A model generated the notes under the pieces. That model worked only from the letters and a program-made list of their open reading frames with translations. It did no database searches and was not told the DNA's origin. Shown in pieces: positions 34,190-53,820 of a stretch of 64,000 bases of DNA (within the stretch, counting starts at the first letter, position 1; every line of letters begins with the position of its first letter). Made by a program: the position numbers and the translations under genes. The stretch covers positions 354,001-418,000 of the forward strand of contig JAODUP010000471.1 in the NCBI GenBank assembly GCA_025642065.1, given 5' to 3'. This DNA is from Paralvinella palmiformis (taxonomy: Eukaryota > Annelida > Polychaeta > Terebellida > Alvinellidae).

Positions 34190-35280
34190 GATGCACCACA
34201 CAAATAAGCTTAATTTGAGATTTACAACACTCAGACTGTTAGTTTTGGACAATGCAACAGTTCACAAGCAAAAGCTGTTGTGTGCTCATATCCCCACTCT
34301 GATACTGGTCCTAGTATCTTCTGGTGTAAAGTTTGGAATGTTCTTAACACATCTGATGAATTTTTTATCCATATTGTCCGCAAACTGTTTCAATGCAACA
34401 CTATTTGTTTCCTTTTCCAACTTTCTGAAGATGGGCTCAATGTGCTGAGCTGGGAGGAAACATAACCTGATAAATTTTCTTAGTAGTTTGAATGTCCCAT
34501 TGTTGGACGTATAGGCTGGTTGAAGACCAAGCGCTTAAATTGGACCTTCCTAAACAATGCCTGGGCGAAGTGGAACGTACAACCTTTAAGATCTACCTCA
34601 GGCATGGTGTCATATGGCATCTTCGAAGTCATCTTTTTTGTTGATGAGACATGATCACTTGTACTAAAGGTATTTGTTTCATGTTGTCAGCTTGTCGGAC
34701 AAATGCGTGGACCGTGAATAATTGATCAAATGGTTGTCGGACATTATGGTAGATGGGGTCGACATACCACATTTTGGCATTGGACAGTAGGGTCTGTGGC
34801 AAAAATCAGATGTCGTTCTCCATCCATTATGAGACCTTGGGTTTGTGCTCGTCCTGAATATCAAATTGAAGATTTTTTGGGTGTGTTTGGTGCATTACTT
34901 TTATCGATGGTAGTTGGCATTGTGTGACAGGGTGTCAATGTTAGGGAGTGCTGTGCGCGGCTCATCAACAGGAACATTTTCTCTGATTAGTTCATGAGGA
35001 ATCCCTATCTGTGCAAGTCCATTAACATAATTATAACACTACCAGTACGAGAGTTCTGTCCCCACTTTAACCAGCTGGCCATAAGCTGGCTTGGAAATTC
35101 CAGTAATGCACACATGATGCTGCCATCCACTGCATGTGTTACAAGATAGACAACACAAGGACATAGACTAGAGGTCTCTAGGCCCTGATTGGCAGTGTAT
35201 GTCGTTATCAAGTGCAGAGAGAAGTCTATCAATAGCTTGTCTTGTTGTAATTTGAGGTAGAGACCCCTGTCTGTCACCTA
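34190..35280 (-). pseudogene. MULE (Mutator-like) transposase remnant
   Basis: Minus strand. 34782-34634 reads AKMWYVDPIYHNVRQPFDQL then FTVHAFVRQADNMKQIPLVQ. After disruptions, 34605-34555 reads PEVDLKGCTFHFAQALFRKV, and 34450-34290 reads HIEPIFRKLEKETNSVALKQ. These match the MULE transposase blocks TWYVDATFK..PFTQLFSIHAF..., P.V...GC.FHW.QA..RK.Q and a following FLPAEHIE-like helix. Upstream, 35277-35020 encodes VTHAVDGSIMCALLEFPSQL, possibly part of the same protein. Several frameshifts and stops are present. Confidence 0.7.
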
Positions 35281-35789
35281 TTGGACACAGCCATTATTGA
35301 TAGCTACTTGCTTATAACCTTTTATACAGAATTTGAAGAACAATTTACAGTTTGTGTGTTTAATTGGTTGAAGCCATTAAAAGAAAATTTGATCTACTTA
35401 ATTATAAAATCTACTGTTTGGATTATTCTGATAAAGCAACCCCGAAGCAAATCTCAAGGCCTTTAATTGAAACATCAGATATTGATTGATGTTAAAAGAA
35501 GTTATTAATTACCTGTTCGAAGAATGATGAATACAGGTATTTGTTTCCACTAAATTGTCAAATTTGTTTGGTTTAATTACTCATGGCAATGAAAAATAGT
35601 GGCTACAAAATGACATGGGCCGAAGTCTACAATATTCTTACCAGTTATTCAGTCTTGCTCCTGACCTAGACAAGCACAAGGCATAAACTGTATGGCTTGT
35701 GCTAGAGACTAGACTTGATATCAGATCTCTGGAGTAGTGTAGAGAGTCTAGACAGTGCCTGTTGAAAACCCTTTTATATCCTGAAAAAG

Positions 35790-36625
35790 CTAAGCTTCAT
35801 CTGCAAAGATCTTTGCTGTACATGTAACGTTGTCAGATAGGTCATTCATAAAAATGACGAATAGGATCAGCCCAAGTATGCTGCCTTTGGCTTAGCTTGT
35901 GGTATGCCACTGAGGATAATTTTCCATCCACCACCATTATTTTCTCAGGTAAGGAGACCTGCTTTGATACTGTATGCTTCAAGTTTCTTCAATAAACTCC
36001 AATGAGGTATGGTGTCAAATGTCTTTCAGAAATCTAGATATATTACATCCACAGGGGCTCCATCATCCAGTAACTCAGACCACAGCTCAACTATGATAAG
36101 TAGCTGAGTCATACATGAGCGCCCTGGTACACAGCGATACTGAGTGTCACAGAACAGATTGTTATTTATCATATATAAAAATATATTGATTCCATCACTT
36201 AGCCAATGACTAATGTTAGACTGACTAGTCTGTAATTTCCTGGTGTAGTCTTATCCATTCTTGTGAATTTGTGTGATATGGGCAACCTTTCAAGCTTATG
36301 GTAGTCGACCTTCCAGAATTGACTTCATGAATATTATGTACAATGACATCTTTAGTGAACTGGAATCTGGAATTCCTGACTTGGAAACCTTTAACTTGTT
36401 TAGTTTCTTCTCAACCAGATCAGGAGTGATCTCTATTTTTGTGAATCCTACACACTTTCCTGTCACTCATTCATAAGACTCATGGGTATAGTGTCTGTGT
36501 CTTTCCTGATGAATATGCCGGTCAAGTACCTATTTAGGATTTCTGCCTTTTCATGATCATCATAGTAAGGTTTACCATCATCCTTCTGCATGTCACCAAA
36601 GTCTGTCTTGTTCTTCAGCTCTTAG
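35790..36625 (-). pseudogene. CR1-like LINE reverse transcriptase remnant
   Basis: Minus-strand reading: DDGKPYYDDHEKAEILNRYL near 36590-36530, the segment SDGINIFLYMINNNLF near 36200, VIYLDF.KTFDTIPHWSLLK near 36040-35990, then GWKIILSGIPQA and, after a frameshift, LILFVIFMNDLSDNV with FADEA at about 35800 in place of the catalytic FADD. Order and spacing fit the reverse transcriptase of CR1/L2-type LINEs. It is interrupted by stops and frameshifts. Confidence 0.75.
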
Positions 36626-36671
36626 TCTTGGTGAACTTTCAGGCATTTTTATTTATCACATACAGATATAC

Positions 36672-36975
36672 CAGGGTTCCCATGGGTGCATCCTGGAAAA
36701 TAACAAATTAATTTCCAGGTCTTGCATGTGATAAAATCAGGAAATGTCCTGAATAAATATTGCCTGTAAATAAATCCACTTCGAACAAAAAAAACATGAA
36801 TAAATATTAGATTGTAGAAGAAAAGTGTACCTGTAATGGTCTTGATATCCCATGTTAGTTAAAACAATTAAAAGTGGGTGAATCAGACAACTAGAAGGGT
36901 TAAGGACAAGGCTGTCCAGGAAAAATGGTAATTTTGTCATGGAAATTGATATTTCTTTGGCCGTTGGGAACAATG
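36672..36975. mobile_element. Short hAT-like element
   Basis: The left end CAGGGTTCCCATGGGTGCAT and the right end (reverse complement CATTGTTCCCAACGG) form imperfect terminal inverted repeats of the CAGGGTTCCC type. Inside are CCTGGAAAATAA and CCAGGAAAAATGG, a pattern common in hAT MITEs. Flanks share only TATAC, so an 8 bp target duplication is not established. Confidence 0.5.
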
Positions 36976-37717
36976 TATACTGATAGAGTGACATATGAAC
37001 CTGTCTATTCCGTTAAACAATGTTTACCAGGTTACATAAATGAGTTATCCTAATTATCCATACAGTACTCTGACTGTGTAGTTTTGACTATCACAACTTC
37101 TAAAAGTGCGAATAAATGCTTGTTTGATTTTGACCTCATTAAACATGGTTAGGTTTAATTTTATACAGTGATTTCACAGACAGATACACTAGATATCTCG
37201 TTTATGAATGAACTATTTTATATCAAGTGTTGTCAGCATGTGAGTTCAAATGGTCATATCTTTTGTTAAAGCTTTATTAATGGATACAGGTAAACAAAAT
37301 AAGATTTATCTGCATTCTCATTGCAATAACAATAGAAAGAAGTATAACGTAATCAACATTAGCCGAAAAGACTGTGTAACTTTACTAATTTAGGCTTGAA
37401 TCTGATGTATTATAGAAGTTTGTCAGTGAACAATTTTGCCTGGTTATCAATAGCTAAAATCTTACAATGTATTACTTATTGTTTAATTTTTCAAAGAGAA
37501 AATTCAGATAATTTTGTATTAATAGTGTGCCCAGAGTAATGATGAGTATTGTTGTTTTAGGTGAAGAGAAATTGTACTTGAATGGTATTAGAAACCTTTT
37601 TAAAATGTGTTCTGGTGAAAGCTTGTGTTTGTTTGATCAGAACTCCATGTTTGATAATTGTATTGTATTGATACTTCATTATAATGATAATCAGTACATT
37701 GTTCTTACAACGTTTAT

Positions 37718-38695
37718 CAGACATGGGGTCAATTCAATTCCGGAATTGGAATTGATGGTCAAATCCGGAATTGGAATTGATTATTTAAAAAAAATTGAAT
37801 TGGAATTGAGAAATTTGAAGTTTCCTACAAAACAATTAAATCCAAAAATTAATATACCATTTTTACAATGTTAACACTTACATGTGGTGTTACCATTATA
37901 CTGGAACCATAATGATCCAGAACTTTGGTTCCTTTTATATATATATATATCAGATATGCACACCGACTGTGGCACCCCAAGTGAGCATTTAGCCACTGTG
38001 ACACCACCACATAGCATACCTGTAATCTATATAGAGATATTGCTATTTAGGAATTAATTAATTTGATCATCTCGCCAGGAATGCCAATCTGGAGCCAAAG
38101 TTTAGCTCTCCTGTCCCCATACTGTGACTACTATAGCCTGTCACCAGACCTAACTGTTTAATAACCATTTGAGAGATTTTGTAAACTTACCACATGTCAT
38201 TGGTTTAGTACCCAGCAGGGTTGTGAAAGTAAATACAGGGTCTGCCCCCTGCTGGGCGGAGCTAAGCAAACTGGGCAGTGGAATATAAACATACCTTTGA
38301 TGATTAGAAAATATACTCTTAAATGGGGATGCACCCAAGACTATGATCCACCATGTGATATAACACCCCTTTAGCTAACCACATAGCATGCCTGTAATCT
38401 ATATAGAGATGTTGCTATTTAGGAATATACCCCCATTCAATGTATAGAACAGGCAAAATTATATTAAATCCACAAATTAATTTACGTTTAATTTTTTAAT
38501 TCAGAAATATTTTTTCCATGACAATACTACTTGGAATATAAACTACTCGGAGTATGTATTCCAAGTAGGTACTCGGAGTATCTACTCATGGTAAAAAATA
38601 TTAAGCAAAAAGAATTGGAATTGAAACTTTTGGAATTAAATTGGAATTGAAACATTTTAGGTGGAATTGACAAAATGGAATTGACCCCATGTCTG
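37718..38695. mobile_element. hAT-like non-autonomous element with perfect TIRs and 8 bp target duplication
   Basis: Left end CAGACATGGGGTCAATTC (37718-37735) is the exact reverse complement of the right end (38678-38695). Flanking octamers are ACGTTTAT (37710-37717) and ATGTTTAT (38696-38703), 7 of 8 identical, as expected for a hAT target site duplication. The interior has GGAATTGGAATTGA repeats near both ends and an internal direct repeat (ACATAGCATACCTGTAATCT at about 38010 and 38375). No transposase is encoded. It ends 112 bp before the CDC7 start codon. Confidence 0.8.
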
Positions 38696-38807
38696 ATGTT
38701 TATAAGTGGACTGTTAAACAAGGATAACTTCATTTGCGGTTCATACGTGACAGTTATCTTACAAAAAATATGACAGCCAGCATTGGGATTTGGCTACACA
38801 ATATATA

Positions 38808-47075
<8,268 letters not shown>

Positions 47076-48360
47076 TGTTAGATGTGTTAGGTAGTTATTA
47101 GAACAGTAAATTATTATTATTATTGTGACATGTTTCTATTTATGAGCTTTGAGATAACTGCAGCATTCTCAGACTCATACACACAATTTTTTATGAGATT
47201 CCTAATGATTAAAATCTGTCAATTAATTTGGAAGTTTCTTTTTAACACATGTGTGTGTGTGTGTGTGTGTGTGTCCGCGTGTGCGCGTGCATGTCCATAA
47301 ACAGAAATTTTACTGGAGCTTTTTGTTGGCTTTAGTTTCTGTTTATAACTTGCTACCCTCATTAGTTATTGTCAGTTTACTTTACCTTTGTAGTGATCAT
47401 ATTAGAATTAGTTGATCAAAGAAATGAATGTTTGATGTCATTAAGAAAATCAATTTTCATCATTGTATCAACACAACCCGGCAAGCGTTCTAATTTGATT
47501 ACCTTGCTGAATTATGTCAGTTATTGTACATTGTATTGTTATGATTTTGAATGTACTTTATAGTGAATCGTGCATTCAGAAAATTGCTCGCCCATTTCTC
47601 CCTCCCAAAATTACCCACCATACAGTTGCTTCATGACCTTTGCCACGATTGTGTCATGCTGCACAGAAAACATGTGAACGCAAATGGTAACATTTTGAGA
47701 ATGAGGCAGCAACTGGGTAATTCAGGAATACTGATAATTTTCCATCAACGAAGTTGATTATTTATGCATGATGGGGGTGAATAATTGTCAATGGAAAAGT
47801 GTTTACAAATGTAGGTGTGCCGAGGTCAAGAACAAATTGAAATAGCTTATTTTCTTCATGTGAAATACAAAGTAATTAACGATTTAGTTATTAAACATCC
47901 AACTTTATTTCAACATAAAATAAAAGATTGATTTAAACAGTTTAATCACTTGGAGGATCAGATTCCTCTAGTTCAGAAAAATGTGAACGACAATAAGATT
48001 CAACACCTCCTGGAGTTGGGGCACTTGCAACCACTGCATCATGTGCGTGGCCAGACATTTTGCGCCCGAAATCAAATAAATGAAACCCCTCCAATCAAAC
48101 AAGACGAGCTTCCGGTTACAGACCTTTCTGAAACAAGTTAGCCAGTAGTCCCCAATTCCATAAACAGTCCTCCCCCCATCCTATAAAATCATAGGACCAT
48201 TTCGGGTTCAGTTTGATGGATGATATTTAATTTTGGAAAGCCTGAATGCTTTGCATCTTGAAACAATAATATTGGTAGATCTGAAATATTTGTGTAATTG
48301 AGCTGAAAGACATTATTGTAATAATCACATTTGATTTGGATGGTTCTCCGATGTGGATTA
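47076..48360. other. CDC7 downstream region
   Basis: AT-rich sequence with a (GT)n run at about 47250-47275 and the two candidate polyadenylation signals. Short open frames here show no recognisable domains. Confidence 0.5.
47208..47213 (+). terminator. Candidate polyadenylation signal of CDC7
   Basis: ATTAAA 133 bp after the CDC7 stop, in TGATTAAAATC. A canonical AATAAA at 47919-47924 is the alternative. The distance favours the first; the motif strength favours the second. Confidence 0.35.
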
Positions 48361-48546
48361 CTGGGGCACCTCCATGGTCTAACCGGTAGCGCATTGGATC
48401 ACAAATCACTACCACGAGTTTGAATCTCGGGGTGGGCATATCTGAAGGATGTTTCGTCTTTGACTTCGCTTCATTACCTTTGGAGGTCGCTCGGCCCATT
48501 TAGCCTACCATGTGCACAAAAGTGGCTGTAAAACATCAATCATCAT
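48361..48546 (+). mobile_element. SINE family A, plus-strand copy
   Basis: Head GGGGCACCTCCATGGTCTAA, A-box-like TGGTCTAACCGGTAGC, B-box-like GAGTTTGAATCTCG, body GGGCATATCTGAAGGATGTT and TTTGGAGGTCGCTCGGCCCA, tail AAAACATCAATCATCATC. It is full length. Confidence 0.85.
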
Positions 48547-48835
48547 CTTTAATCTAGATTTAAAAATATATCTGTTCTGGATTGAGAGGATGTCATTGCT
48601 CAGGGAGTTCCATGTTGATGGGACTTGATACACTGGGAGCAGGGGCAAGAATGACCTTCAATCATCATCACCAGATGTGGATTGCATTTAATTTTATTGG
48701 CTTTCATGGTTTCTTTATTATGGAGGTCACAAAAAGTAGTATCTGGTGTCTAACAAAGCTTCCTTCTGTGTGGTAACAAAGTTAGTATGCTAACATTGGG
48801 GAGACATTACAGTTTGTATAGTATCTGGCATTTAT

Positions 48836-48923
48836 CAATGCTTAATTTTGTACATGATTGTATAATTAAATTATGATGCATCAATGCTTAATTTTTTACT
48901 TGATTGTATAGTTAAAATTATGT
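48836..48923. repeat. Imperfect tandem duplication, about 43 bp
   Basis: ATCAATGCTTAATTTTGTAC... at 48836 and ATCAATGCTTAATTTTTTAC... at 48881, each followed by TTGATTGTATA-like sequence. Confidence 0.85.
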
Positions 48924-48943
48924 TTAAATTATGAAAACAATAC

Positions 48944-49090
48944 AGGTACTTATGACTTTAGTTGGTCTGTTCATAATTACTTTTATACATATATTGTGTA
49001 TAGCTGTATGACTTAAAGATGATTATATTATAATCATCTTTAAGTCATACAGTCAGTAATAAAGTTGAACAGTCATAAGTCGCGTATATC
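48944..49090. repeat. Fold-back element with 24 bp perfect inner arms
   Basis: 49004-49027 (CTGTATGACTTAAAGATGAT and TATA) is the exact reverse complement of 49029-49052, with one unpaired base between. Homology continues outward imperfectly: CTTATGACTTTAGT near 48946 versus AGTCATAAGTCG near 49070 in reverse. It looks like a tiny palindromic MITE or a hairpin precursor. Confidence 0.85.
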
Positions 49091-49367
49091 GTAAGTCAAC
49101 AACTACCTATAGTTTGAAATATCTATTATAATTTATATTAGCCAGTTTTTGAGCAGAACATAAAAACTGTTATTTTATTTCTTGTGATCTACTATAAATT
49201 GCCATACTGCATTTATTATTTATGATCTTTATTGTGTATTTAGTAATTGCCATTATAATCTTAAAATTGAGATAAGTTATTTAAAATAGCATTTATATAA
49301 TAATGTGTTGTTATTATTGTTGCTAATAGAGACTACCGTATATCAGTTTGGTTCAAATCGGGTGTGA

Positions 49368-49463
49368 TGATTGTTTCTCATCTCGGGTCAATCAGTATAT
49401 TTATTTATTCCGGCCTGATTGTTTCTCATCTCGGGTCAATCAGTATATTTATTTATTCCAGCC
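49368..49463. repeat. 48 bp tandem duplication
   Basis: Two head-to-tail units (49368-49415 and 49416-49463), each starting TGATTGTTTCTCATCTCGGG and ending TTTATTTATTCC. They differ by a single base near the end (CGGCC versus CAGCC), so the duplication is recent. Confidence 0.95.
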
Positions 49464-49859
49464 TCCAAACAGGAGAGTAAAATATAAATATACACAATAA
49501 GTAAGACATTAAAATATAGAATTGCAATACAGTATCAAAAATGACTTAAAAGTAAATTGATTAAATAAGGATTATAAATCCATTGACCAGTATTTGCTTT
49601 ACAAGATCTACTATAGGCCATTTGCAGGAAATATGTTGATCGCGCGGGAATAGTTGTCATCGTATATATATATATATGTTTGAGTTAAATATATTTGAGT
49701 TATTGAAGTTCCATCGCGACGACATTGAAGAATTGTTCTTCCCACAAGATTGTCAATATTATTAAAATCGTTAGCCAAAATATATGAATAAAACTAGAGT
49801 CCTTTTGAGCTACTCCTCATAAAAGAATTTAATGTATCGTTTTAGTTGACACTAACCAT

Positions 49860-50690
49860 TCGGCAGAATGTCTTCAGTGATAAAGCTGCCTTGAGAAGTT
49901 GTGTGGCATTTCTCCAACAAGTCCATTGCATTTTGGGATGTATGTAGGCGTACGACGCCATATGTCAGCACTGGGCACAATGCAGACATCCACAGATAAA
50001 TGTATTGTATCTGGATCTTACACAGACCAACAGCCTGCAGGGCATAGAACGCCCGTCGACGTCCACTAATACGGGACTCGGCATGGTGACGAGGATTATC
50101 AGACAAAACATCTAGATATTGGATTCTATAAACTTCTGACAATTTTGGGCTATTCAAATATCACCCCGCTGCGTAGGAGCTCTTTCTAAATGTGGCATAG
50201 CCGGTCTTTGTTGGATTAAATCTGACTCCGTGTGACACTATACATCCATTTGTTTTGTCTATCAGTGTTTGTAGTTCTACGACACTAGTACTAGTTAAAA
50301 ACAAATAATCAGCATAACAGATAACGTTATATTGCACGTCGATGATTAAAATAGCCCCAATGGTAGAATATAATATATCAATAAGATCTTGGTAGAATAG
50401 ATTAAAAAGAAATGGCGAAGAAAGTCCACATTGGAGTGTTCCTTGAAAAAACAGGTATACATTCACTTGTTCAATCTCGTAAACAAAGATCACTGTACCA
50501 GTTATATAAAAGTCTCCACAGTTGGTCTGGGATTATATCTGTAGCTTTCCGAAAAAAATATGCTGTGTGGAATTACGTCGAAAGCACCTTCGGCATCCAA
50601 TGAACATTTGGATTTACAGTATCTAATTACATCGTTTGCTAATGTTATTGCCATCTGCGTTCCACGAATAGCTATGACTCAAATGCTCAA
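49860..50690 (-). pseudogene. Non-LTR reverse transcriptase remnant
   Basis: Minus-strand reading: GTQMAITLANDV near 50670, SLDAEGAFDVIPHSIFF at about 50605-50555 (motif A), GTLQCGLSSPFLFNLFYQDL at about 50440-50380 (motif B), CYADYLFLTST near 50300 (motif C; the catalytic YADD has become YADY), LQTLID, then the thumb region with SRISGRRRAFYALQAVGL and CPVLTYGV. Frameshifts and the altered catalytic motif show that it is dead. The YALQAVGL..LTYG pattern is seen in Jockey/RTE-like families. Confidence 0.75.
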
Positions 50691-50726
50691 ATGAACATAC
50701 CAGTGGATAGATGTCTTAAATGCACC

Positions 50727-50856
50727 CAGGCGCCTTCGTGGTCTATCTGGTAGCGCATTGGACAACAGATCACTCACTACCACCTGAGTTCGAATCTCGG
50801 CGTGGGCATATCTGAAGGGTGTTTCATCTTTGACTTCGCTTCAATAAGGTAACGCC
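50727..50856 (+). mobile_element. SINE family A, 3'-truncated copy
   Basis: Head GGCGCCTTCGTGGTCTATCT, B-box GAGTTCGAATCTCGGC, body GGGCATATCTGAAGGGTGTT, ending at CTTCGCTTCA. The GGAGGTCGCTCGG body and tail are missing. Confidence 0.8.
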
Positions 50857-51277
50857 ATTGCTTAATTGTTTCGTTGTGGAATTTGTTTTGTTTACAATGT
50901 GAACTAGTGTGATATCATTGCTGTTGTCATGTTGTGTCTGTTACGACCGATATATTCAGATGTATAGTAGTTTATAGAATCATTGTGAAATATGTTTAGC
51001 GCTTTGTTGTGTATGGATTTTCCCCAAATCTTCGAAAAAACTGAGGGCGGCTTGGACCCGATTTGTTCAACGAACAGGAGACAACCCCCCCCCCCACTTG
51101 ATTTTGAAAGATACCGCGTATACCAGGCAACCATCAACATGACACATATCAAAGTGCGACAATATCTATTCTAATGAGGCCAGTTGTTCGTAAAAGAGAG
51201 ACACACGGGGTTTATCCAGAGACACAGACTGATCTAAATATCGGAGCCATAGATTGATGTGATGAAAACTCTGTCTG

Positions 51278-51318
51278 GTTGTGACGTCACAACTGCAGAT
51301 CGAGTTCGCAAGATGGCA
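51278..51318. promoter_or_regulatory. CRE palindrome with YY1-like motif
   Basis: GTTGTGACGTCACAAC (51278-51293) is a perfect 16 bp palindrome containing the full CRE TGACGTCA. CAAGATGGCAGT about 18 bp further resembles a YY1 site. No gene start was found nearby; a promoter fragment of a transposon is equally possible. Confidence 0.3.
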
Positions 51319-51362
51319 GTAGCGCATACTTTTCTAGGCGCCAAGGCATGACCAAATATATA

Positions 51363-51410
51363 GGCTGTGCTGATTAAGCGACAGCCAGGGGATTCTCCCC
51401 GAACAACAAA
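51363..51410 (+). repeat. Double-hairpin repeat tail, copy 3
   Basis: GGCTGT/ACAGCC followed by GGGGA/TCCCC in the same order and spacing as at 3547 and 5461. The loop sequences differ, but both stems are preserved. Confidence 0.75.
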
Positions 51411-53526
51411 ACCAACCAAATATAGGCGTTATATATTTCACTTGAACTATTTTTGGGAAGAGTCGTAACAATATGTAAACTATTATTTTAACACAAACAA
51501 GTTTCTACAATAAAAAATCCGAGGTCTTTAATGTTTGGAAATATTTTCTGAATTATTAAATTTACTTCACATGCTATTCACCAGCTGCTTAATACCGTTA
51601 TCTAGGAATTATGATACCGGTATGTAACATGCAAATCAACGAGAAGAATTATCGGTTCCATCCGCCAAGAGTTAATGGTGCTTGCTATTCCAAGAGATTT
51701 GGAAATTGTATTTAATATATGATCCAACAAAACTATAATAATTTAAAATCAGAATTCTGATCAGCTATTAGTTTATTCATTTTACTAATTATACAAATTC
51801 AGTGAGAATGATTCTACTTCATTAAACAACAATTACATTTTAATGAAAGACATATTATCAGATGCATTGCTAAGTGAGTGAAGTGAGTCAGAGATAATTA
51901 TTTTAGTAGTAATTGTTGTGTTGAAATTAGTTGTATTAAAATTTTGTGTTGAAATTAGTTGTATTCAAATTATTACACCAACGTCATTGCTTTTAAGGCT
52001 AATCTATGTATTGGAATAAATCAATCACATCCAAGAAAGTTATTACTTTTCACTTTCTCCATAAAAGGATATAGTTGGAATTTATACTGTCCTGTTATGT
52101 TTACAGATTGGGTCCATTGTTTTTCTTCGCAACTTTTATTAATATCATGTCCTGACATCTGGTGTACGTATAGCTTCAGAAATCCGCATTTGATACCAGA
52201 TTTATCAGAACAAGCTGCATGTTGTGATTGTGTCGAACCGAAACATATTGCCTAGGAAAATAACTTCCTAATATTACTAACATTTGTACTATCATTATTG
52301 TTTGGGTACGTGCATAAAACAATTTGGAAAACTTTTGTGATATTATTGTATTATATTATTTTCTAATAAGTGTGTCATATTTAATATATATGGTGTTATG
52401 ATTTAGTTTACTAGTGTGAATAACAGTCATATGTTTGTTATTCTTTTTTATCGATTACTTAAATTTAGTAATAACTTCCGCTGTGATTTGAAGAAGGTGA
52501 TGCAGAGAAATTGTACTTGTTTGGAAATAATGAGGTAATATAGTTTTTATTTATGGAACAGACAATTAATGGTCTTATTTCTCTGTAACAATGGTGGATA
52601 CAACGTTTTGGAAATGTTCTGGTCAACTCGTTGGGCTAATATTTGTGTCACGCACTTTATTGACCTCATGGTGGGAGCACTGCACTACAAACCTTCATCC
52701 AGTTTATGGCTTATTTGTCTCTTTATGGAGTCTCATCTTGGCCACAAGTCTCGGCTGTGACTAGAGGTTAAATACCAACAACGCTATTGACCTGATTTTA
52801 AAATTAAAGCAATACACGTAGCTTGTGCACGAAACTATTTTGTTTACCTTGTTTAACAAGTTTCGCACTATCTGTGTTTCATTTCCAGTTCTGCACGTAT
52901 CAGTTACGAAGGTTTCTGACGGAAGCTGTTATTATGGACGCGTGAGTTGAGGTAGCATAGGTTTTATACATTATGACACCGCTTTGACTTTATGCAGGCA
53001 TTAAACGTTTCCGTTGTGATTTTGATAAGCTTTTAAAGGGTCAAATAAAGTTCCTGCTCTCCTACAATGTTACCTGCGTTTATTGGATATTTTATCCCCA
53101 GCAAAAGATATCTGTATGTTTTCATTTCTTTACAGAAAAGCATCTTCGGCATCAAAGTCTTACACAATCCGTTTGAATCCCAATGCTTTGCCTTTATGAT
53201 TTGCCATTATATCGTGGCAGCAGTTTAATTATTAGCTATAAAACACTAAACTAAATGGGTTTTTTTTCCACCGCCAAGATGAAATATTATCCATTCGATA
53301 AATACAGCAAAATATGGATAGAATATCCGAGTAATGTAAGTTCGTAAAATAACGCCAGCCTCATCAAAAGTCAGTTTGTTAGCAGAGTCAGATTAGGACA
53401 AGTGTTCTTAGATACGAATCATAGTCGAGAGGCCTTCTAGGGTTATCTTTATCTAGGTAACAGACAAACCGAATATATGACAAATATAATGATTATAGGG
53501 GACTTAGCTTCTCATTCAAACCAAAA

Positions 53527-53820
53527 TCTCTGTCGCTTTATGGATAGGGTCTGAGACTATTTACTCATGTACGGGAGGTCGAAGGTTCGAATCCCGGTCT
53601 TGGCACTATAGTAGGAGGAGTTTTCTTCATCCAAACAAGCAGCGGATATGGTTTTCTCCACCGTATATGTCATATATTGGAAATTATAAATTTATTTAGA
53701 ATTAGACCCCGGTGGTGAACCTGTAAATTACAGACCATATGCGTGTTCCTTATTTGAGGCTTCCAGCCACATAAAATAACTGCCATTTCGGCCAGTATTA
53801 TTATTATTATTTGTAGTTAA
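53527..53820 (+). mobile_element. SINE family B, tRNA-headed
   Basis: B-box AGGTTCGAATCCCGG at 53584-53598 with an upstream tRNA-like head, body CATCCAAACAAGCAGCGGAT and TTTCTCCACC, and tail CCAGCCACATAAAATAACTG followed by an ATTATTATT run. It is about 290 bp. The body matches the fragment at 24215. Confidence 0.7.

Noticed and set aside
37527..37874. 115-codon open frame near the hAT-like element
   Set aside because: It crosses the element boundary at 37718 and encodes repeats of the GGAATTGGAATTGA type; no conserved domain.
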